In this document: piece after piece, positions 61,078 to 64,000 of the stretch | Position numbering within the stretch: the first letter of the stretch is position 1 | Layout: every line of letters begins with the position of its first letter | Assembly: GCA_964402175.1 (NCBI GenBank) | Contig: CAYOBN010000010.1 | Coordinates: 27,184-91,183 of the forward strand | DNA length: 64,000 bases | DNA from: JAWKUK01 sp964402175 | GTDB lineage: Bacteria > Planctomycetota > UBA1135 > GCA-002686595 | Direction: 5' to 3' | The notes under the pieces: generated by a model | Database searches by the model: none | Seen by the model: only the letters and a program-made list of their open reading frames with translations | Told to the model about the DNA's origin: nothing | Translations under genes and position numbers: made by a program

Positions 61078-62757
61078 ATGGGACACTCCATCATTGCCTG
61101 CCTGCCTGCCTGCCTGAGTGACTTCATGCCTGCCTCCCTGATCGTCTCGGCGTGCCTTGCCGTACCGTCAGCGGCTCGCGTGGCGGAGCCGGTCGCTGTG
61201 GACCCGCACTCGACCCGCTGGGTCAACACCCCCCTCGGTGCGGCCGAGGACGGCGTGGACCGGCCCCGGAGGACCGAGTCCTCCGCCTCCAGCGCAGGGG
61301 CCGACCGCACCGAGTCGGTCGTGCGCCCAGACGACGGCGCGCGACACCTCGTTGTCACGCGCCCGCTCGTCCTCGCCGGACGGCTCGAGCTCGACTCGCT
61401 CGAGGTGCGGCCCGGGGGCAAGATCCTGGCCTTCGGTGACCTCGCGTTTTTCTGCCTCGGCGACGTGCGCGTCCACGACGGCGGCGAGATCGTCGGGGCC
61501 CGCGGGGCGATCCGCGGCGGTCACGTCGTCCTGCACAGCAACAGCAGGATCGTCATCGAGGGCACGGTACAGGGCGGCCACGGGGGCACCTACGGCGCCC
61601 ACGGCGGCTCCGTGGTGCTGCGCGCCCCGGAGACTCTGATTTCCGGCCTGGTGATCGGAGGGGACGGCCTACCCGGCTGGCCCAGCCTCGACGGCCCAGG
61701 CGGTGACGGCGGCGACGGCGGACATGCCCTGTGCTTCGGACCGGCGTTCGACACGACCGAGCACGGCACCGCCGAGCTCGCAGGCGGCGCCGGTGGGCAA
61801 GGTGCCCGCGGCGGTGTCTTCGCCACCGGCGCTGGCGCTCCCGGCGGCCGGGGGGGGCGCGGCGGATCGGGCGGCCAAGTCGATGAGTTGCGCGACGCCC
61901 ATCGACCGTATGTCGCCGAGTGCCTCGCCATCGAGGGCGCGGCGCTGGTGCTGCCGGGGCTCGGCGCCGAGCGCGCAGCTGGTTGGCTCGGCGCCCGCTT
62001 ACGGGGCGTGCCCGAGCTGCGCGGGCTACTGGCGTGGTGCTTCGTGCCCGATTGCACCGCCAACAAAGGGGCGCAGGGCAACCCGCATCCCGGCGACGCC
62101 GGTACGAACGAAACAGGCAACAATGGCAACAACGGCGGCGGTTCCGCCAATCCGAGGGCCGCGGCTTGCGCCAATGGCATCGAAGGTCACAACGGAACGA
62201 ATGGGAGCGGTGGCCCGGGCGGCGGCGGCGGCCACGGGGGGGCACCGACGGCGAACCCAGGGGCAGGCGGCGATGGGGGCGATGCAGGTACCGGTGGCAG
62301 CGGCCACGCAGGCCATGGCGGAAACGGGCAGTCCGGCGGTCATTGCTGCATGGAACCTCCCGGTGCGCATGGCGGGGACGGCCGCAAGGGCGGAAACGCT
62401 GGTGGCGCGTATGGCGGCGAGGGCGGCACAGGGGGCGACGGCGCCAACGGAACCGGCGGTTGCAAGGGCGGTGATGCTGGCCGTGGCGGCAACGGCGGCG
62501 CAGGCGTCGGTGGCAATGGTGGCACAGGGGGGGACGGCGGTGACGGGCTCTACCCGGGCGGTGGAGGTGGCCAAGGCCTCACTCAGATCGTGAATCCTCG
62601 GGGCGGTGGCGACCCTGGTCATCCGGGTAACGAGAACACGCCCCAGGTGGGAAAAACGAATGGTAAGGGCGATCCCGGCCCGACCTCCCAAGGGGTCCAC
62701 GGCGGCCTCGGGAAGAAGGGTGGGCCGTGTCCCGACCTGCCTGGGGGTGGAGGATGA
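61078..62757 (+). CDS. Exported glycine-rich repeat protein (PGRS-like)
   Basis: A 559-residue protein. The N-terminus (MGHSIIACLPACLSDFMPAS, then LIVSACLAVPSAARVAEP) looks like a long signal peptide and is coded partly by five TGCC units. Residues about 100-170 form beta-strand repeats (LVLAGRLELDSLEVRPGGKI, ILAFGDLAFFCLGDVRV). Two extended Gly-rich regions follow: about 180-270 and 340-559, with GG-x and GG-x-G-G-x units (GGAGGQGARGG, GGHGGNGQSGGH, GDAGRGGNGGAGVGGNGG). Several Cys are scattered (CCMEPP, GGCKGG). Such proteins form polyglycine or beta-roll surface structures as in mycobacterial PE_PGRS and adhesins; function unknown. Start ATG 61078 has AAAGGAA 8 bases upstream. It overlaps the next gene by ATGA. 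Confidence 0.83.
   Translation: MGHSIIACLPACLSDFMPASLIVSACLAVPSAARVAEPVAVDPHSTRWVNTPLGAAEDGVDRPRRTESSASSAGADRTESVVRPDDGARHLVVTRPLVLAGRLELDSLEVRPGGKILAFGDLAFFCLGDVRVHDGGEIVGARGAIRGGHVVLHSNSRIVIEGTVQGGHGGTYGAHGGSVVLRAPETLISGLVIGGDGLPGWPSLDGPGGDGGDGGHALCFGPAFDTTEHGTAELAGGAGGQGARGGVFATGAGAPGGRGGRGGSGGQVDELRDAHRPYVAECLAIEGAALVLPGLGAERAAGWLGARLRGVPELRGLLAWCFVPDCTANKGAQGNPHPGDAGTNETGNNGNNGGGSANPRAAACANGIEGHNGTNGSGGPGGGGGHGGAPTANPGAGGDGGDAGTGGSGHAGHGGNGQSGGHCCMEPPGAHGGDGRKGGNAGGAYGGEGGTGGDGANGTGGCKGGDAGRGGNGGAGVGGNGGTGGDGGDGLYPGGGGGQGLTQIVNPRGGGDPGHPGNENTPQVGKTNGKGDPGPTSQGVHGGLGKKGGPCPDLPGGGG
61095..61114 (+). repeat. Tetranucleotide repeat (TGCC)5 in the signal peptide
   Basis: Five perfect TGCC units plus TG, 17 bases after the ATG. 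Changes in unit number shift the reading frame, so this is a candidate phase-variation site for the glycine-rich protein. Confidence 0.85.
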
Positions 62758-63518
62758 GCGCAGTGAGATGGACTCCGATCCCGTCGAACGCGCGAACCGG
62801 GCGCGGAATCTGGCCCCTCGCAGCGGTGTGCGCCGCGGCGGCGGCGCTACTCGGGCTCGTCCACCAACTGGGCCGCGACGGAGTCGAGCACCCAACGACA
62901 GTTGGGAGCGAGCGCCAGGTTGCTGGGTCCGACGGACCCGCGGCGGCGCTGCCGCCGGCTGCCCTCACCACCGCTGCGCCGGTGACCACCGGCGCAGTGC
63001 GTGAGGGGCTCGAGGCGGAGCGCTCGACGGATCCGGGGGCCGCCGCGGAGTCCTCGGCCGAAGCTCCGCCCGAGGTCGCCAGCGCGCCAGCGCGGGCCAA
63101 GAATCCGCGGGCCCTCGAATTCGAGGCGCGTTTTGCCGCTGACCTGCAGCGACTCAAACTCGAGGAACGGGACTTCAATCTCCGACTCGACGCCAAGATC
63201 GAGTCGATGACCGTCGCCGAGGTGCGAGAGCGCCGCGACTTCCTTTGGAAGGAATTGCAACGTCTCCAAGAGGCCGCGCACATCCGCGCCGAGGCAGCGG
63301 GGGACTACATCGTTATCCCGGCGACGGAGGTCGAGAGCGTGAACGAACAAGGTCACTTCATCGATCCCGACCTGCGCCTCAGCGTCGGGCCGTTCATCAA
63401 GATGGGCTCTGTCGATCGGGAGCGTAACGAATTCTGGCACGTGATCTTCACGTACCAGAAATACCCGGAGGTCTACGAGGCCTTCTGGGAGTTGACTCGG
63501 CTGAGGCTCATGCAGTGA
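62754..63518 (+). CDS. Single-pass membrane protein with coiled coil, unknown function
   Basis: A 254-residue protein. A membrane segment at about residues 20-36 (IWPLAAVCAAAAALLGLVHQ) is followed by an Ala/Pro/Ser-rich linker to about residue 115. A charged helical stretch (FAADLQRLKLEERDFNLRLD, then KIESMTVAEVRERRDFLWKE) and a compact C-terminal domain (FIDPDLRLSVGPFIKMG, FWHVIFTYQKYPEVYEAFW) end it. I do not recognise the family. ATG 62754 overlaps the stop of the glycine-rich gene (ATGA), so both are made together; it could anchor or secrete its partner. Confidence 0.72.
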   Translation: MSAVRWTPIPSNARTGRGIWPLAAVCAAAAALLGLVHQLGRDGVEHPTTVGSERQVAGSDGPAAALPPAALTTAAPVTTGAVREGLEAERSTDPGAAAESSAEAPPEVASAPARAKNPRALEFEARFAADLQRLKLEERDFNLRLDAKIESMTVAEVRERRDFLWKELQRLQEAAHIRAEAAGDYIVIPATEVESVNEQGHFIDPDLRLSVGPFIKMGSVDRERNEFWHVIFTYQKYPEVYEAFWELTRLRLMQ

Positions 63519-63529
63519 CATCCGAGCAT
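63519..63529 (+). repeat. 11-bp repeat after the membrane protein stop
   Basis: CATCCGAGCAT, the second copy of the 11-mer found right after the PhoD-like stop at 60508-60518. Confidence 0.7.
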
Positions 63530-63695
63530 GCCCCGCGCTCCGCTTCGGGTGAGGCGACACGCGGGGCCACCGTTTCGAGACGGGGGTCCGGCAGAGCCTC
63601 GCCGCGCGGCACCGGGTCTCGAGCGAGCCACCGCAGCCCTCGCCGCACCGCTTCGGAGTCGCGGCGGACGGGGAGAGCGCTCGCGCTGCCCAGCA

Positions 63696-63815
63696 TCGAA
63701 CAAGGGGCGACCTACACCGTGCGCATCGACCCAGCGGGCCCGACCGCCGGCGCACCTTGGGCAGGGGTGTGGACCGGCGTGCGCGCGGGCGGGCCGCCCC
63801 TGGACGCGCGCGCGG
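63696..63815 (+). pseudogene. Orphan 3' fragment of the PhoD-like gene (repeat copy 2)
   Basis: Exact 120-bp copy of 60368-60487, still coding in one frame for the last about 40 residues of the phosphatase up to DARA, but with no 5' part and without the natural stop and hairpin. Preserved without any mismatch, so the duplication is recent or the copies are homogenised. Confidence 0.9.
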
Positions 63816-63880
63816 GGGCGGGCGCTGGGCGGACGCCGAATTTTTTTGGACAGGGGGCTGGACTGGGGCGCGAGGGTCGC

Positions 63881-63886
63881 TAGACT
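63881..63886 (+). promoter_or_regulatory. Candidate -10 element of tRNA-Asp
   Basis: TAGACT in GCTAGACTTC, 15 bases before the mature tRNA 5' end. Because tRNA promoters are expected here, this supports the G-N-T-A-N-N-N-T motif as the local -10 form. Confidence 0.55.
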
Positions 63887-63901
63887 TCGCGCCCCCAGAG
63901 C

Positions 63902-63978
63902 GGGGGCGTAGCTCAATCGGTTAGAGTGCCGGCCTGTCACGCCGGAGGTTGCGGGTTCAAGTCCCGTCGCCCTCGCCA
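63902..63978 (+). tRNA. tRNA-Asp (GTC anticodon)
   Basis: 77 bases including encoded CCA (63976-63978). Acceptor stem GGGGGCG pairs with CGCCCTC (one G-T pair), D arm GCTC/GAGT, anticodon stem CCGGC/GCCGG with loop CTGTCAC giving anticodon GTC, T arm GCGGG/CCCGT with loop TTCAAGT, discriminator G. All elements read directly. Confidence 0.98.
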
Positions 63979-64000
63979 CCTCGACGAGGCCTTCCCGCAG

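Larger units (their letters stand above)
63530..63901. other. Region upstream of tRNA-Asp containing repeat copy 2
   Basis: About 370 bases without an intact gene. Contains the 120-bp repeat copy, a TTTTTTT run at 63841-63847 and the tRNA promoter-like site. A frame running through 63515-63883 has no start signal and is composed of antisense-like Arg/Ala residues outside the repeat. Confidence 0.6.

Noticed and set aside
63515..63883. Open frame through repeat copy 2 as a real gene
   Set aside because: No start signal; sequence outside the 120-bp copy is not protein-like, and the only recognisable part is the phosphatase tail.

Overview
The window looks like a chromosomal stretch of an uncultured, very GC-rich member of the Planctomycetota. 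Direct support: a beta-helix protein with a Cys-rich C-terminal module I associate with deep planctomycete lineages, a PVC-type heme-binding dehydrogenase fused to a DUF1080-like domain, a MoxR/DUF58/BatA/VWA operon, a PhoD-like phosphatase and a nearly 3000-residue TPR protein. Genes are packed tightly, and ATGA, GTGA and TGATG stop/start overlaps are common. There is one 10-N assembly gap (36348-36357).

Layout. 1-4460: RidA-like protein, secreted beta-helix protein, UbiB/ABC1 kinase-like protein. 4481-9357: acyl-CoA operon (crotonase, acyl-CoA dehydrogenase, thioredoxin-like ferredoxin, degenerate protein kinase, benzoate-CoA-ligase-like enzyme). 9626-17006: type III polyketide synthase operon (PKS, ICMT-like methyltransferase, YceI-domain protein, small lipoprotein, small membrane protein, FAD oxidoreductase, MMPL exporter), facing a UbiG-like/NnrU-like methyltransferase pair (17054-18519, minus). 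18759-20832: creatininase-like protein, hot-dog thioesterase, MetF. 20860-25360: PVC-type dehydrogenase and MBL-fold hydrolase. 25379-36181 (minus): coiled-coil membrane protein, small protein, MoxR, DUF58, BatA-like, VWA protein, fasciclin lipoprotein, SGNH-like protein. 36513-49275 (minus): BNR/sortilin-like protein and giant TPR protein. 49433-60507: prolyl iminopeptidase, Mrp (minus), secretin-N-like protein, QueC, MazG, LolD/MacB-type ABC transporter, PhoD-like phosphatase. 61078-63518: glycine-rich exported protein and membrane protein, lying between two copies of an exact 120-bp repeat; then tRNA-Asp.

How the genes may work together. The PKS-methyltransferase-FAD oxidoreductase set resembles the alkylresorcinol/hierridin-type clusters described in Planctomycetota, cyanobacteria and Streptomyces. 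Here it is extended by a YceI lipid-carrier-type domain, two small exported or anchored proteins that may be Cys-less thioredoxin folds, an MMPL exporter and two further methyltransferases next door. I infer that a long-chain phenolic lipid or alkylquinone is made, O-methylated and carried across the envelope. This is the best candidate for a poorly described system in the window.

A recurring promoter-like motif, usually G-N-T-A-N-N-N-T, sits 7-12 bases before the start codon of eight genes, suggesting widespread leaderless or near-leaderless transcription. The glycine-rich cassette instead has a TTGACA promoter-like site and a Shine-Dalgarno sequence, which together with its flanking repeats hints at later acquisition.
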